Notes under the pieces: generated by a model
The model's input: the letters and a program-made list of their open reading frames with translations, nothing else
Databases searched by the model: none
Told to the model about the DNA's origin: nothing
Source: Terriglobia bacterium
GTDB lineage: Bacteria > Acidobacteriota > Terriglobia > Bryobacterales > Bryobacteraceae
Reading direction: 5' to 3'
Assembly (NCBI GenBank): GCA_020073265.1
Contig: JAIQFN010000005.1
Coordinates: forward strand, 1-64,000
Length of the DNA stretch: 64,000 nt
Translations under genes and position numbers: made by a program
Shown: piece after piece, positions 26,897 to 36,182 of the stretch
How positions within the stretch are numbered: the first letter of the stretch is position 1
Layout of the letters: the number at the start of each line of letters is the position of its first letter

Positions 26897-27516
26897 TCGG
26901 CGATTTCCTTTTCGGAAATCGCGCCTTCCCGGATCACCTTCCACTCGGGCTCGGTGATGTCCACGGTGGTGGCGCCAGGACCGGCGCAGGTGCCCGCATC
27001 GAGGACCAGGTCCACCCGGCCGTCCATCATGCCGAACACTTCGATGCCGCTGCGGCAAGTGGGCTGGCCGGAAATGTTGGCGCTGGTTGCGATCAAGGGC
27101 TGATCCAGCCAGTCGAGCAATGCCTGCGCGACACGCGAGCGGGATTGCCGCAGCGCCAGCCGTCCGGTGTTGCCGGTCACCTTGAGCGGAACCTTGGCGG
27201 ACGCCGGCACGATCACGGTGAGCGGTCCGGGCCAGAAGTGCCGGGCCAGCAGATGAAAGCGGGTGGACAGCTCCTTGGCCAGCTCTTCGGCCATGAAGGG
27301 GCCGCTGATCAGCAGCGGGAGCGCGCGGTGGATCTCCCGGCCCTTGGCCGCAAACACGCGCCCTACCGCGTTCAGGTTCAGCGGGTCGGCCACCAAGACG
27401 TACAACGCCTCGGTGGGAATCGCAACCACGTCGCCACGGCGCAGGTGTGCGGCCGCGCGCTCGATGGCTTCGGGCAGCGGATGATTGGCGTCAATCTCGA
27501 TGAGGTCGGTGGCCAC
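26878..27516 (-). CDS. tsaC: L-threonylcarbamoyladenylate synthase (TsaC/Sua5/YrdC)
   Basis: A 212-residue YrdC-domain protein that makes threonylcarbamoyl-AMP from Thr, bicarbonate and ATP for the t6A modification of ANN-decoding tRNAs. Visible family motifs: VVAIPTEALYVLVADP, FAAKGREIHRALPLLI, HFWPGPLTVIVPAS and IATSANISGQP. Length equals single-domain TsaC; the Sua5 C-terminal domain is absent. The motif is slightly relaxed (PTEALYVL where PTETVYGL is usual). It lies 3 bases after the methionine-cycle fusion gene and overlaps gmhA, forming a compact minus-strand operon. Confidence 0.92.
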   Translation of the reverse strand: MATDLIEIDANHPLPEAIERAAAHLRRGDVVAIPTEALYVLVADPLNLNAVGRVFAAKGREIHRALPLLISGPFMAEELAKELSTRFHLLARHFWPGPLTVIVPASAKVPLKVTGNTGRLALRQSRSRVAQALLDWLDQPLIATSANISGQPTCRSGIEVFGMMDGRVDLVLDAGTCAGPGATTVDITEPEWKVIREGAISEKEIAECLKRQ

Positions 27517-27519
27517 TTA

Positions 27520-29403
27520 TCAGTCCCGCGATCCAATCGCTTCGGCGACCTCGATCGCCATGGAATAGCGCCCAAACGGCGCGCTCAATTGTACACCCTG
27601 AACCAGTTTTCGCGCGCGCTCCACCATCTCGCGGCCAATGGCGACGCCTTCGTGCCGCGCCTTCTCGGCGTTGTCGGCCTTCAGCATCCGCTTCATGAAC
27701 GGCTCCGGCACAGGCACGCGCAGCTCGTTCACCATGAACTCCGCGTTCCGGTAGCTGGTGAGCGGCCAGACGCCGCAGATGACCGGCAGCTTGAGATGTT
27801 CGGTGCGCTTCAAGAACTGCTCGAGCAAATCCAGATCGAACACCGGCTGCGTAACAATGTATTCCGCGCCTGCCTGGGCCTTCCATTCCATGCGGCGGAT
27901 CTCCTCGTCCATGTTCAAAGCGCCGGGATTGGCGCCCACGCCGATGAGCAGCGCGGTTTGCGATCCCATGGGGTTCCCGCCGATATCGAGGCCATGGTTC
28001 AGATTGTTGACGATGTTGGTGAGCCCGATGGCGTCCACATCGAAGACCGCGGTGGCGTCCGGATAGGTGCCCATGCGTGGCGGATCGCCGGTGATGCAGA
28101 TCAGGTTGCGGACGCCGACGGTGTGCGCGCCCAGCAGCTCCGACTGGATGCCCAAAATGTTGCGGTCGCGGCAACAGAAATGCATCACCGCTTCGATGTG
28201 CGCCTCCTGCTGGATGAGCTGGCAGGTGACCTGATTGCTCAGGCGGGCGCTGGCGCGCGGCCCATCCGGCACGTTGATGCAGTCGATGCCATGCCCGGCG
28301 CACAGCTTGGCGCCTTCGATCTCCTTGGACGCGTCCACGCCACGCGGCGGCAGGATCTCGACGAAGGAGACAAATTTCCCGGCCGCCAGCTTCGCTCCCA
28401 GCTTGCTCTTGGCGGCCACCGGCACTTTGGCCAGCGCCTTGGCTTTGGCCACCGGCTCTTCGATGGTCACGCTGAGCTTCTTGGTCTGCGGTTGCAGCGA
28501 TCGCGCTTCGGAGCGGATCAGCTTGATGTGCTCGGCGGTGGTGCCGCAACAGCCGCCCACGATTTTGACGCCCGCCCACAGCAGGCGGCGCGCGTACTGC
28601 GCCATGTACTCGGGCGAGCACAGATAAATCTTGCGCCCTTCCACCACGGCCGGCAATCCGGCGTTGGGCATCGCGCTCATGGGCTTGCGCGAATACTGCA
28701 TCATCCGCTCGATGGTTTCGAAGGTGGCCTTGGGTCCCACCGAACAATTGAGTCCGATGACGTCGGCCGGCCATTCGTCCAGCTTCTGGGTGTAAGTCTC
28801 CGGCGTGGCGCCGCCCGGCATGTTGCCGGCGTCGTCGATGGTGACCTGCGCGACGATCACCATGTCGTTGCCCGCCGCTTCGCGCGCCGCGAAGATGGCT
28901 TCGCGGATCTCGTTCAGATCGGAAAACGTTTCGAGGATCAGCAGATCGACGCCCGCGTCCAGCAAGGCTTCGGCTTGCTCGCGAAAATCGGCCTTGGCTT
29001 CGGCGAAGGACATGGCTCCCAATGGCTCGATACGCACGCCCAATGGGCCGATGGCTCCGGCGACGAACGCGCTGTCTCCGGCCGCCTCGCGGGCCAGACG
29101 AACACCGGCGCGGTTGATCTCCTTGAGGTTCTCCGAGAGCCCGAAAGCAGCCAGGCGCGTGCGGGTGGCGCCGAAGGTATTGCTTTCGATGATTTCCGCG
29201 CCGGCCTTGACGTATTCCTGATGCGTTTCCTTCACCAGCGCCGGCATCGAAAGGTTCAGCTCGTCGAAGCAGCGATTGATGAAAACGCCTTTCGAATAGA
29301 GCACTGTCCCCATGGCGCCGTCGGCCACCAGGGCGCGCTCGAGGAGTTGTTCGCGAAACTCCTTCGGCCTGGACTGGCTCTTGGGCGGCGAGGTTGCGGT
29401 CAT
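27520..29403 (-). CDS. Bifunctional homocysteine S-methyltransferase / methylenetetrahydrofolate reductase
   Basis: A 627-residue fusion. Residues 10-310 are a homocysteine methyltransferase barrel (ALVADGAMGTVLYSKG) with the zinc cysteines in VIGLNCSVGP and IVGGCCGTT. After a Lys/Ala-rich linker, residues 340-627 are a MetF-type reductase (VSFVEILPPRGVD; LICITGDPPRMGTYPDA; YIVTQPVFDLDLLEQFL). The pair would supply methyl-THF and use homocysteine to make methionine; which methyl donor the first half takes is not clear from sequence. The organisation matches the YitJ type. First gene of the tsaC-gmhA operon. All key cysteines are present. Confidence 0.93.
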   Translation of the reverse strand: MTATSPPKSQSRPKEFREQLLERALVADGAMGTVLYSKGVFINRCFDELNLSMPALVKETHQEYVKAGAEIIESNTFGATRTRLAAFGLSENLKEINRAGVRLAREAAGDSAFVAGAIGPLGVRIEPLGAMSFAEAKADFREQAEALLDAGVDLLILETFSDLNEIREAIFAAREAAGNDMVIVAQVTIDDAGNMPGGATPETYTQKLDEWPADVIGLNCSVGPKATFETIERMMQYSRKPMSAMPNAGLPAVVEGRKIYLCSPEYMAQYARRLLWAGVKIVGGCCGTTAEHIKLIRSEARSLQPQTKKLSVTIEEPVAKAKALAKVPVAAKSKLGAKLAAGKFVSFVEILPPRGVDASKEIEGAKLCAGHGIDCINVPDGPRASARLSNQVTCQLIQQEAHIEAVMHFCCRDRNILGIQSELLGAHTVGVRNLICITGDPPRMGTYPDATAVFDVDAIGLTNIVNNLNHGLDIGGNPMGSQTALLIGVGANPGALNMDEEIRRMEWKAQAGAEYIVTQPVFDLDLLEQFLKRTEHLKLPVICGVWPLTSYRNAEFMVNELRVPVPEPFMKRMLKADNAEKARHEGVAIGREMVERARKLVQGVQLSAPFGRYSMAIEVAEAIGSRD

Positions 29404-29577
29404 GGGCGGTAAGTATCAACCCGGGCTTTAGTATGGCTGAGCGGGTAAGGTCACGCCGTCCCGGGGAAGAAAATGAGAATCAAGTTTAGTGTAGCGCAAC
29501 GGGGGAAATCGAACAATCGGCGAGCCAGCCGGTAAGGAACCTGCCAGATTTGTGAACGGACGGCCCCCGGCTGTGAT

Positions 29578-29937
29578 ATGATCGCCTTTCGTAATCGAAT
29601 GGCGAAATCCAAATCCGAGCCTGAAAGCTCCGCAGCGGACCGCGATTTGTACTCCGGCCTGATTCGCCTGCACGTGCTGCATCATGCGGCGGAGGAGCCC
29701 ATCTTCGGCCTGGGCATGATCGAGGAGCTGGCGCGGCACGGATACCGCATCAGTCCGGGAAGTCTGTACCCATTGCTGCAAGCGCTCGAGAAAAAAGGTT
29801 ATCTGCGCTCCACCGAGCAGCGCAACGGCAAGTCCTTCCGGCGAGTGTACCGGGCCACACCGCTCGGCCGGAAGGCGTTGGCAGCGGCAAAAAGCAAAGT
29901 GCGGGAACTCTTTCATGAACTTATCGAGGGTGACTAG
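29578..29937 (+). CDS. PadR-family transcriptional regulator
   Basis: A 119-residue winged-helix repressor. After a short basic lead the PadR core reads LYSGLIRLHVLHHAAEEP, FGLGMIEELARHGYRISPGS and LYPLLQALEKKGYLRSTEQ, followed by a short C-terminal helix (GRKALAAAKSKVRELF). These proteins usually repress adjacent transporter genes and release DNA on binding a drug or phenolic. The gene overlaps the TolC gene by 23 bases, so it probably autoregulates the efflux operon. ATG 29578 and ATG 29599 are both possible. Confidence 0.9.
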   Translation: MIAFRNRMAKSKSEPESSAADRDLYSGLIRLHVLHHAAEEPIFGLGMIEELARHGYRISPGSLYPLLQALEKKGYLRSTEQRNGKSFRRVYRATPLGRKALAAAKSKVRELFHELIEGD

Positions 29938-31315
29938 CTCCGGCGCGGCAATCTCAGCGGCCTTGCTGCTGGTGGCGACCTTGCCGGCACAGCCGCCGGC
30001 TCCGTCATCCGGCTTGACGCTGAGCCAGGCGGTGGCCGACGCACTGAAGAACTACCCTTCGATCCGCGTGTCCCAGGAGCAGATGAACGCGGCGGCGGCC
30101 GGCATTCAACTGGCGCGGACCTCCTACCTGCCCCGCGCGGACCTGCTCGCGCAGGCCAACCGCGCCACCAGGAACAACGTTTTCGGGCTGCTGCTGCCGC
30201 AGAGCGTGATACCGTCTATTTCCGGCCCGGTGCTGGGCACCAACAACTTCGGAACCGCGTGGGGCAGCGCCCTGGGAGCACTGGTCACCTGGGAGCCGTT
30301 CGATTTCGGACTGCGGCGCTCTAACGTTGCGGCCGCAAGCGCGGCGCGGGCCCAGGCGGAGGCAGCGCTCAAGCGAACGCAGTATGATGTCGCCGTCGCG
30401 GCCGCGGATGCCTACGTCACGCTGGCTGCCGCCCAGGAAACGGTGCGCGCGGCGCAAGCCGGCGTCGACCAGGCGCAGGTGCTCATAACAACCATCAACG
30501 CCCTGGTGAACGCTCAGTTGCGCCCGGGAGCCGATGCTTCCCGAGCGGAGGCGGAGCTGGCCGCGGCGCGAACCCAACTGATTCAGGCCCAGCAGGCCGT
30601 CGAGGTTGCGCGCGCGAACCTGTCGCGGTTTATCGGCTTGGATCCCGCTCAGATTACGATTTCGGCGCCGCGACTGCTGCAGTTGCCGCCCGCTCAGCCA
30701 GTCGCGCCTTTGGACACCGCGCGAAATCCCATCGCGCTGGAACAGAATGCCGTCGTCGTCGAGTTGCAGGCGCAGCTCCGAGCTCTGGAACGGTCGTACT
30801 TTCCGCGTTTCTACTTGCAGGGGTCGGCTTACGCGCGCGGGACCGGGGCCCAGACCGACGGGAAGATCCAGGAATACCTCAACGGGCTTGCTCCCACCAC
30901 GCAAAACTACGCGCTCGGCTTCAGCGTCACTTTTCCGGTGATGGATCTGGCATCCATCCGGGCGCGGGAGACCGAGCAATCGGCGAGCATCCGCGCCGAG
31001 ACGGCACGCTATCAGCAGATCGCCGTGGATCTGAAGGCGCAGTGGAACGGCGCGGTCGCCAATCTGCAGGGGGCTAGAAACGTCGCCGCGAACACTCCGG
31101 TTCAGGTGAGCGCAGCGCGCGCGGCGACCGACCAGGCCACGGCGCGCTATCGATCGGGACTGGGGAACATCGATGAAGTCGCCGAAGCCCAGCGGCTGCT
31201 GACGCAAGCCGAGATCGACGATGCGTTAGCCAGGCTGGGTGTCTGGCGCGCGCTGCTGGGAGTCGCCACGGCCGCTGGAGACATCCAGCCATTCGTCGCG
31301 GAGGCCAGCCAATGA
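29915..31315 (+). CDS. TolC-family outer membrane efflux protein (system 2)
   Basis: A 466-residue outer membrane factor: signal peptide (ALLLVATLPAQPP), then two repeats of coiled-coil helices with the usual openings LTLSQAVADALKNYPSIRVS and NPIALEQNAVVVELQAQLRA, and the beta-strand motifs LGALVTWEPFDFGLRR and NYALGFSVTFPVMDLAS. No lipobox. It overlaps the PadR gene and precedes the RND pump by 19 bases. It would form the outer membrane exit duct of efflux system 2. Confidence 0.93.
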   Translation: MNLSRVTSSGAAISAALLLVATLPAQPPAPSSGLTLSQAVADALKNYPSIRVSQEQMNAAAAGIQLARTSYLPRADLLAQANRATRNNVFGLLLPQSVIPSISGPVLGTNNFGTAWGSALGALVTWEPFDFGLRRSNVAAASAARAQAEAALKRTQYDVAVAAADAYVTLAAAQETVRAAQAGVDQAQVLITTINALVNAQLRPGADASRAEAELAAARTQLIQAQQAVEVARANLSRFIGLDPAQITISAPRLLQLPPAQPVAPLDTARNPIALEQNAVVVELQAQLRALERSYFPRFYLQGSAYARGTGAQTDGKIQEYLNGLAPTTQNYALGFSVTFPVMDLASIRARETEQSASIRAETARYQQIAVDLKAQWNGAVANLQGARNVAANTPVQVSAARAATDQATARYRSGLGNIDEVAEAQRLLTQAEIDDALARLGVWRALLGVATAAGDIQPFVAEASQ

Positions 31316-31334
31316 ACAACTCGAGAGAGGCCGC

Positions 31335-34300
31335 ATGCGTTTTGTTCTAGCCGCTCTCAGCCGGCCAATCACCGTCGTGGTGGCGCTCATCGCCATCGCG
31401 CTTTTCGCTTTTCTCGCGGTGCAGCGCATGCCGGTGGATATTTTTCCGAAAGTGGGCGAGAACGCGATCTACGTGGCGCAGCCGTACGGCGGCATGGACC
31501 CGGCCCAGATGGAAGGCTACCTTACCTACTATTACGAGTATCACTTCCTCTACATCACCGGAATCGATCGAGTGGAAAGCAAGAGCATTCAAGGCGCGGC
31601 TCTGATGAAGCTGATCTTTCATGAAGGCACCGACATGGCCCAGGCGATGGCCGAGACCGTCGGCTACGTGAACCGCGCGCGGGCATTCATGCCGCCCGGG
31701 ACGGTGCCTCCCTTCATCACGCGATTCGACGCGGGCAGCGTGGCGGTGGGTCAACTGGTTTTTAGCAGCGCCGCGCACACGCAAGGGGAATTGCAGGATT
31801 TCGCGCTCAACCGGGTGCGGCCTTTGTTTGCGACGCTGCCCGGAGTTTCGGCGCCGCCGCCCTTTGGCGGAAACCAACGAACGATTGTCATCACACTCGA
31901 TCCCGGCAAGCTTCAGCAATACAGGATCTCGCCGCAGGAGGCCATCTCGGCGGTGAGCAAAGCCACGCTGGTGATGCCCTCGGGAAACATGTGGACGGGC
32001 GAGATCAACCGCATCGCCAGGACCAACGCGGCGTTGGGCGGCAACCTTGCGGAACTGATGAGCACGCCCATTCGGCCGGTGTCCGGGACTACGATCTACC
32101 TGCGAGACATCGGCAGCATCGAGAACGGCACGGACATCATCACGGCCTACGCGCACGTCAACGGCAAGCGAACCGTGTACATCCCGGTGACCAAGCGCGC
32201 GGATGCCTCGACGCTGGCCGTCATCAGCGCCGTCAAAGCGGCTATACCGGATTTCAAGAAAGTCGTGCCGGACGACGTGGATGTCAGCCTGCAATTCGAC
32301 CAGTCGCCGTTCGTCACCAACTCTCTGCGCGGGCTGATCACCGAAGGCTTGCTCGGCGCGGGCCTGACCGGCCTGATGGTGCTGATCTTCCTGCGGGACT
32401 GGCGCAGCGCCGTGATTGTGATCATGAACATCCCGTTCGCTTTGCTGACCGCCGTAATCCTGTTGTGGGCTACCGGGCAAACCATAAACATCATGACGCT
32501 CGGCGGTCTGGCGCTGGCGGTCGGCGTTCTGGTGGATGAAGCCACGGTGTCCATCGAGAACACGCACACGCACATGCTGCCGGGGATTTCGCGCGCGCGT
32601 GCCGTGGTCCAGGCGGCCGGCAATACGGCCATGGCGCGGCTGCTCTCGATGGCTTGCATCCTGGCCGTCTTCGTTCCGTCCTTCTTCATGATCGGCGTGA
32701 GCCGGCAGCTCTTCGTGCCGCTGTCGCTGGCGGTTGCGTTCTCGATGATCGCTTCCTACTTGCTTTCGAGCAGCCTGGTGCCGGTGTTCTCCACCTGGCT
32801 CATGCGGGAGGCGCATCGCGGAGAAGAGCGGGAAGGAATTTTCGGACACCTTCGTTCCTTCTACGAAGGCTATCTGCGGCTGGTGCTGAAGCTGCGATGG
32901 CCGCTGGTGCTCGGCTATCTGGCGGCGGCGTTCGCGCTGCTGTATGTCCTGGCGCCGCGCATGGGGACCGAATTATTTCCGGATGCCAATGCTCCGCTGT
33001 TGCGGCTGCGGCTGCGCGCGCCGGCCGGAACACGGATCGAAGAGACCGAGCGCATCGTGCTGCGGGCGCTCGACGTCATTCAGCGCGACGCCGGCAAGGA
33101 CAACGTGGAAATCACCAGCGACTTCATGGGCGTGGTGCCCTCCAGCTATCCGGTGGACTTGATTCACCTGTTCACCAGCGGACCCCAGGAGGCGATCATA
33201 CAGGTCGCCGTGAAGCCCGCTACTCCGCGAGGCGAAGCGCTGCGCGAGCGTATCCGGGAAGACCTGCGGCGCGAGTTGCCCGCTTGCCAGGTTTCTTTCG
33301 AGGCCGCCGACATCGTTTCCCAGGTGATGAGCTTCGGATCGCCCACGCCCATCGAGGTGGCGGTGCAGGGACCCAGCCTGGCGGACGATCATGGCTACGC
33401 GCAGAAGATTCAAGCGCAACTGGCCAAGCTCAGCTTCGTGCGGGATTTGCAGCTTGCGCAAGAGTACAGCTACCCGACGCTGGACATCAATATCAACCGC
33501 GAACGGGCGGGCCAGTTCGGGCTGACCATGTCGGACGTGGTGCGTTCGGTGGTGCCAGCCACTTCCTCTTCAAGGTTCACCGAGCCGAACTACTGGCGCG
33601 ATCCGAATTCCGGCAACGCGTTTCAGATTCAGGTGGAGCTGCCGCAGAATCAGATTCAGAGCGTGGACGAGATGGGAAATCTTCCGGTGATGCCAAGCGG
33701 CCGTCCGGAGCCGCTGCTCGACAACATCGCGTCGCTGAAGCTGGGCACCATGCCGGGTCTGATCGAGCGCTTCAACGGCCAGCACATCGTCAGCGTCACC
33801 GGAAATATTCACGGAATCACGCTGGGAGAAGCCGCGCAAAAGCTGGACCAGGCGCTGGCGGGCGCCGGGACGCCGCCTCGAGGCGCCAAGCTTGTCATGA
33901 AGGGCCAGATTCCGCCCTTGCAACAAACCATCTCCGCGCTGCGGACCGGTCTGCTGCTGGCCGTGGTGGTGATCTTTCTGCTGCTCTCGGCGAACTTCCA
34001 GTCGATGCGGCTCGCGCTGGCCGTCGTTCTTACGGTTCCCGCGGTGCTGTGCGGCGTTCTGCTGATGTTGCGGGCCACCGGCACGACGCTCAATATTCAG
34101 TCCTTCATGGGAGCGATCATGGCCATCGGAATTGCAGTCGCAAACTCGATTCTGTTGGTCACCTTCGCCGAGCGGATTCGCCACGAGAACAGGCCGGTGA
34201 TGGATGCGGCCCGCGAAGGCGCCGCCAGCCGGCTTCGCGCGATTCTGATGACTGCCGCGGCAATGATCTTTGGCATGGTGCCCATGGCGATCGGCTTGGG

Positions 34301-34481
34301 CGAAGGCGGGTCGCAGTCGGCGCCGCTGGCTCGCGCCGTCATCGGCGGCCTGCTGGTTTCCACCTTTGCTACTTTGACGATTCTGCCCTCCATCTACGCC
34401 ATCCTGCAGGGGCGGGCTTCGGTGGCCTCTCCCTCGCTCAATCCGACGGACCCGACGAGTCGATACTATGACGCGCACTAG
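31335..34481 (+). CDS. RND efflux pump, inner membrane permease (system 2)
   Basis: A 1048-residue RND transporter with complete architecture. ATG 31335, behind GAGAGG, gives MRFVLAALSRPITVVVALIA as TM1; a longer open frame upstream lies inside the tolC end. The TM4 motif reads LAVGVLVDEATVSIENT, with Glu where AcrB has Asp408, and TM10 reads GIAVANSILLVTFAE, with Asn at the usual Lys. This pattern belongs to a divergent branch of pumps seen widely in Acidobacteriota. It sits between the OMF and adaptor genes, an unusual order (PadR, OMF, pump, adaptor). Substrate unknown. Confidence 0.95.
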   Translation: MRFVLAALSRPITVVVALIAIALFAFLAVQRMPVDIFPKVGENAIYVAQPYGGMDPAQMEGYLTYYYEYHFLYITGIDRVESKSIQGAALMKLIFHEGTDMAQAMAETVGYVNRARAFMPPGTVPPFITRFDAGSVAVGQLVFSSAAHTQGELQDFALNRVRPLFATLPGVSAPPPFGGNQRTIVITLDPGKLQQYRISPQEAISAVSKATLVMPSGNMWTGEINRIARTNAALGGNLAELMSTPIRPVSGTTIYLRDIGSIENGTDIITAYAHVNGKRTVYIPVTKRADASTLAVISAVKAAIPDFKKVVPDDVDVSLQFDQSPFVTNSLRGLITEGLLGAGLTGLMVLIFLRDWRSAVIVIMNIPFALLTAVILLWATGQTINIMTLGGLALAVGVLVDEATVSIENTHTHMLPGISRARAVVQAAGNTAMARLLSMACILAVFVPSFFMIGVSRQLFVPLSLAVAFSMIASYLLSSSLVPVFSTWLMREAHRGEEREGIFGHLRSFYEGYLRLVLKLRWPLVLGYLAAAFALLYVLAPRMGTELFPDANAPLLRLRLRAPAGTRIEETERIVLRALDVIQRDAGKDNVEITSDFMGVVPSSYPVDLIHLFTSGPQEAIIQVAVKPATPRGEALRERIREDLRRELPACQVSFEAADIVSQVMSFGSPTPIEVAVQGPSLADDHGYAQKIQAQLAKLSFVRDLQLAQEYSYPTLDININRERAGQFGLTMSDVVRSVVPATSSSRFTEPNYWRDPNSGNAFQIQVELPQNQIQSVDEMGNLPVMPSGRPEPLLDNIASLKLGTMPGLIERFNGQHIVSVTGNIHGITLGEAAQKLDQALAGAGTPPRGAKLVMKGQIPPLQQTISALRTGLLLAVVVIFLLLSANFQSMRLALAVVLTVPAVLCGVLLMLRATGTTLNIQSFMGAIMAIGIAVANSILLVTFAERIRHENRPVMDAAREGAASRLRAILMTAAAMIFGMVPMAIGLGEGGSQSAPLARAVIGGLLVSTFATLTILPSIYAILQGRASVASPSLNPTDPTSRYYDAH

Positions 34482-34505
34482 ACATCTGCTGAAAAACTTG
34501 TCCAA

Positions 34506-34584
34506 CCACTCCCTAACGGTCGCGGCTCAGAATCGGCGTTCTGCGTTCACGGCAACTTACAGAGCCGTGACCGTTAGGGAGCGG
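34506..34584. repeat. Long-armed palindromic repeat (REP/MITE-like)
   Basis: Left arm CTCCCTAACGGTCGCGGCTC (34509-34528) pairs with 34562-34581 with one mismatch in 20; two more pairs extend outside after a mismatch. The 33-base loop holds a smaller AGAA/TTCT stem. The element lies between the RND and adaptor genes, and its right arm carries GGGAG, the only plausible ribosome binding site for the adaptor gene. No transposase is nearby. Dispersed-repeat status is inferred. Confidence 0.65.
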
Positions 34585-34593
34585 GTGTACCGC

Positions 34594-35673
34594 ATGCTTT
34601 GCGTTCTCGTGCTGCTCGCGCAAACCGGTTGGGCGCAGAGCAGCGACCTGGTTGCGGTGGTGTCCAAACCGGTGTCGCGAACCGTGGAATTGCCGGGCGA
34701 GTTTCTGCCGTTCCTGAGCGTGTCGCTGCATGCCAAAGTTCCGAGCTACGTGGAACGCGTCCTGGTGGACCGGGGAAGCATCGTCAAGCAAGGCGATCTT
34801 TTGGTGGAATTGAGTGCTCCGGAAATGGCCGCGCAAATTGCCGAAGCTCAGTCGAAAGTGCAGGTGGCCGAAGCGGACCGCCTGCAAGCCGAGGCGCAAC
34901 TGGCGGCCGCGCAGAGCACTTACGATCGCACGAAATTGGCGGCGGCAACACCCGGCGCCATCGCGGGCAACGAGTTGATCCTGGCAGAAAAGCAGGTGGA
35001 TGCCGGCAAGGCTCTGCTGAATTCGCGCGCGCAAGCCAGCCGTGCGGCGGAGTCGGCCGTGCGGGCGCTCCAGGATTTGCAAGCTTATCTGAAAATCACC
35101 GCGCCTTTCGACGGAGTGGTGACGGACCGCCTGGTGCACCCGGGCGCGCTGGTCGGCCCTGGAAACGACGCCGTGCTCCTGGTGGTCCAGCAAGTGTCGC
35201 ATTTGCGGCTGGTGGTGCCGGTGCCGGAGGAGAACGTCAGCGGAATCGTGAACGGGGCGAGCGTGCCGTTCCAGGTGCCCGCCTGGCCCGAGCGCGCTTA
35301 CTCAGGGACCATCGCGCGCATTTCGCATGTCCTCGATCAAAAGACGCGCACCATGGCGGTTGAGCTGGACGTCGCAAATCGCGACGGATCGTTAGCTCCG
35401 GGAATGTATCCGACGGTGAAGTGGCCGGTGCGCCGCGCGCGGCCTTCGCTGTTCGTGCCAAGGTCCAGCGTGGTCACTACCACCGAGCGCACCTTCGTGA
35501 TTCGCGACCAAAGCGGCCAGGCGGAATGGGTGGATGTCAAGAAGGGCGTCGCCGAGGGAGACCTGGTGGAAGTGATCGGCAATTTGAAATCGGGCGATCG
35601 CATAGTCCGGCGCGCGACGGACGAAATCCGCGATGGCACGGCGATCCAGCTTTCGGCGAAAAAGGTGCCTTGA
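34594..35673 (+). CDS. RND periplasmic adaptor (membrane fusion protein, system 2)
   Basis: A 359-residue adaptor: signal peptide (MLCVLVLLAQTGWAQ), lipoyl half SYVERVLVDRGSIVKQGDLL, a coiled-coil hairpin at about residues 80-155, second lipoyl half LKITAPFDGVVTDRLVHPGA, beta-barrel and membrane-proximal domains (ARISHVLDQKTRTMAVELDV). It is a cleaved periplasmic protein rather than a lipoprotein. ATG 34594 is preferred over in-frame ATG 34468 because the extra 42 codons would be translated palindromic repeat. It is the last gene of efflux operon 2. Confidence 0.92.
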   Translation: MLCVLVLLAQTGWAQSSDLVAVVSKPVSRTVELPGEFLPFLSVSLHAKVPSYVERVLVDRGSIVKQGDLLVELSAPEMAAQIAEAQSKVQVAEADRLQAEAQLAAAQSTYDRTKLAAATPGAIAGNELILAEKQVDAGKALLNSRAQASRAAESAVRALQDLQAYLKITAPFDGVVTDRLVHPGALVGPGNDAVLLVVQQVSHLRLVVPVPEENVSGIVNGASVPFQVPAWPERAYSGTIARISHVLDQKTRTMAVELDVANRDGSLAPGMYPTVKWPVRRARPSLFVPRSSVVTTTERTFVIRDQSGQAEWVDVKKGVAEGDLVEVIGNLKSGDRIVRRATDEIRDGTAIQLSAKKVP

Positions 35674-36182
35674 GTCCCGCCGCGCCCTGGAATGCGACGC
35701 CCGCTTGCTAACACAAAGAAAGGGAGCGTGAGGATTTCGCCCCCTTTAGTCTGCTCGGAGTGTAGCAATGGAACACCCGGGGAGATCAATTCAAGAGCGG
35801 CGAATGCGCTGTGAGTGCCGGCTCCTGAAATCCGAACTCCCGAGGTGCGCCACTCACAGTTGAACACGACCGCGAGGCGGCGGCAACCTATCTTTCGTAT
35901 AGCATCGCGAGCCATAACGAAAGATAGGTGGACGACGCCAAGGGGTTGCCTCAACATTGAGACATGGGCGCCTCACCGAGCGCAGGTACGGGAACCAGGA
36001 TGGTTCGCGTCCATTTGCTCTGGCCGGGCATCCGCGGAGTCTCCGAACCAATGCCGAGCCAGGAAGCGCGGGCCTGGGCGAAGGCGACTCTCCGGATGTT
36101 TCCTGGTCTGCGCACGCGCATCGTGCATTGCCACGAAGATTCGGCTGGCAGCTCGGAAACGACGCGGCAACGCCCATAACCG
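35674..36182. other. Non-coding stretch with two hairpins
   Basis: 509 bases between convergent genes. CTGTGAGTG (35809-35817) pairs perfectly with 35851-35859. ACCTATCTTTCGT (35886-35898) pairs perfectly with 35917-35929 across an 18-base loop. GGCAACC (35882-35888) can alternatively pair with GGTTGCC (35944-35950). No T-runs follow, so simple terminators are unlikely. No convincing gene; short open frames here match nothing I know. The remainder (35955-36182) has no recognised structure. Confidence 0.55.

Noticed and set aside
26863-29412. 849-codon plus-strand frame opposite tsaC and the methionine-cycle fusion
   Set aside because: Low-information composition and no motifs; the minus-strand genes carry clear catalytic signatures.
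27491-29419. 642-codon minus-strand frame overlapping the methionine-cycle fusion
   Set aside because: Same strand, other frame; Arg/Gly/His-rich nonsense, while the accepted frame has the zinc cysteines and MetF motifs.
34468-34593. Upstream ATG extension of the system 2 adaptor
   Set aside because: The 42 extra codons translate a palindromic repeat and would bury the signal peptide that begins at 34594.
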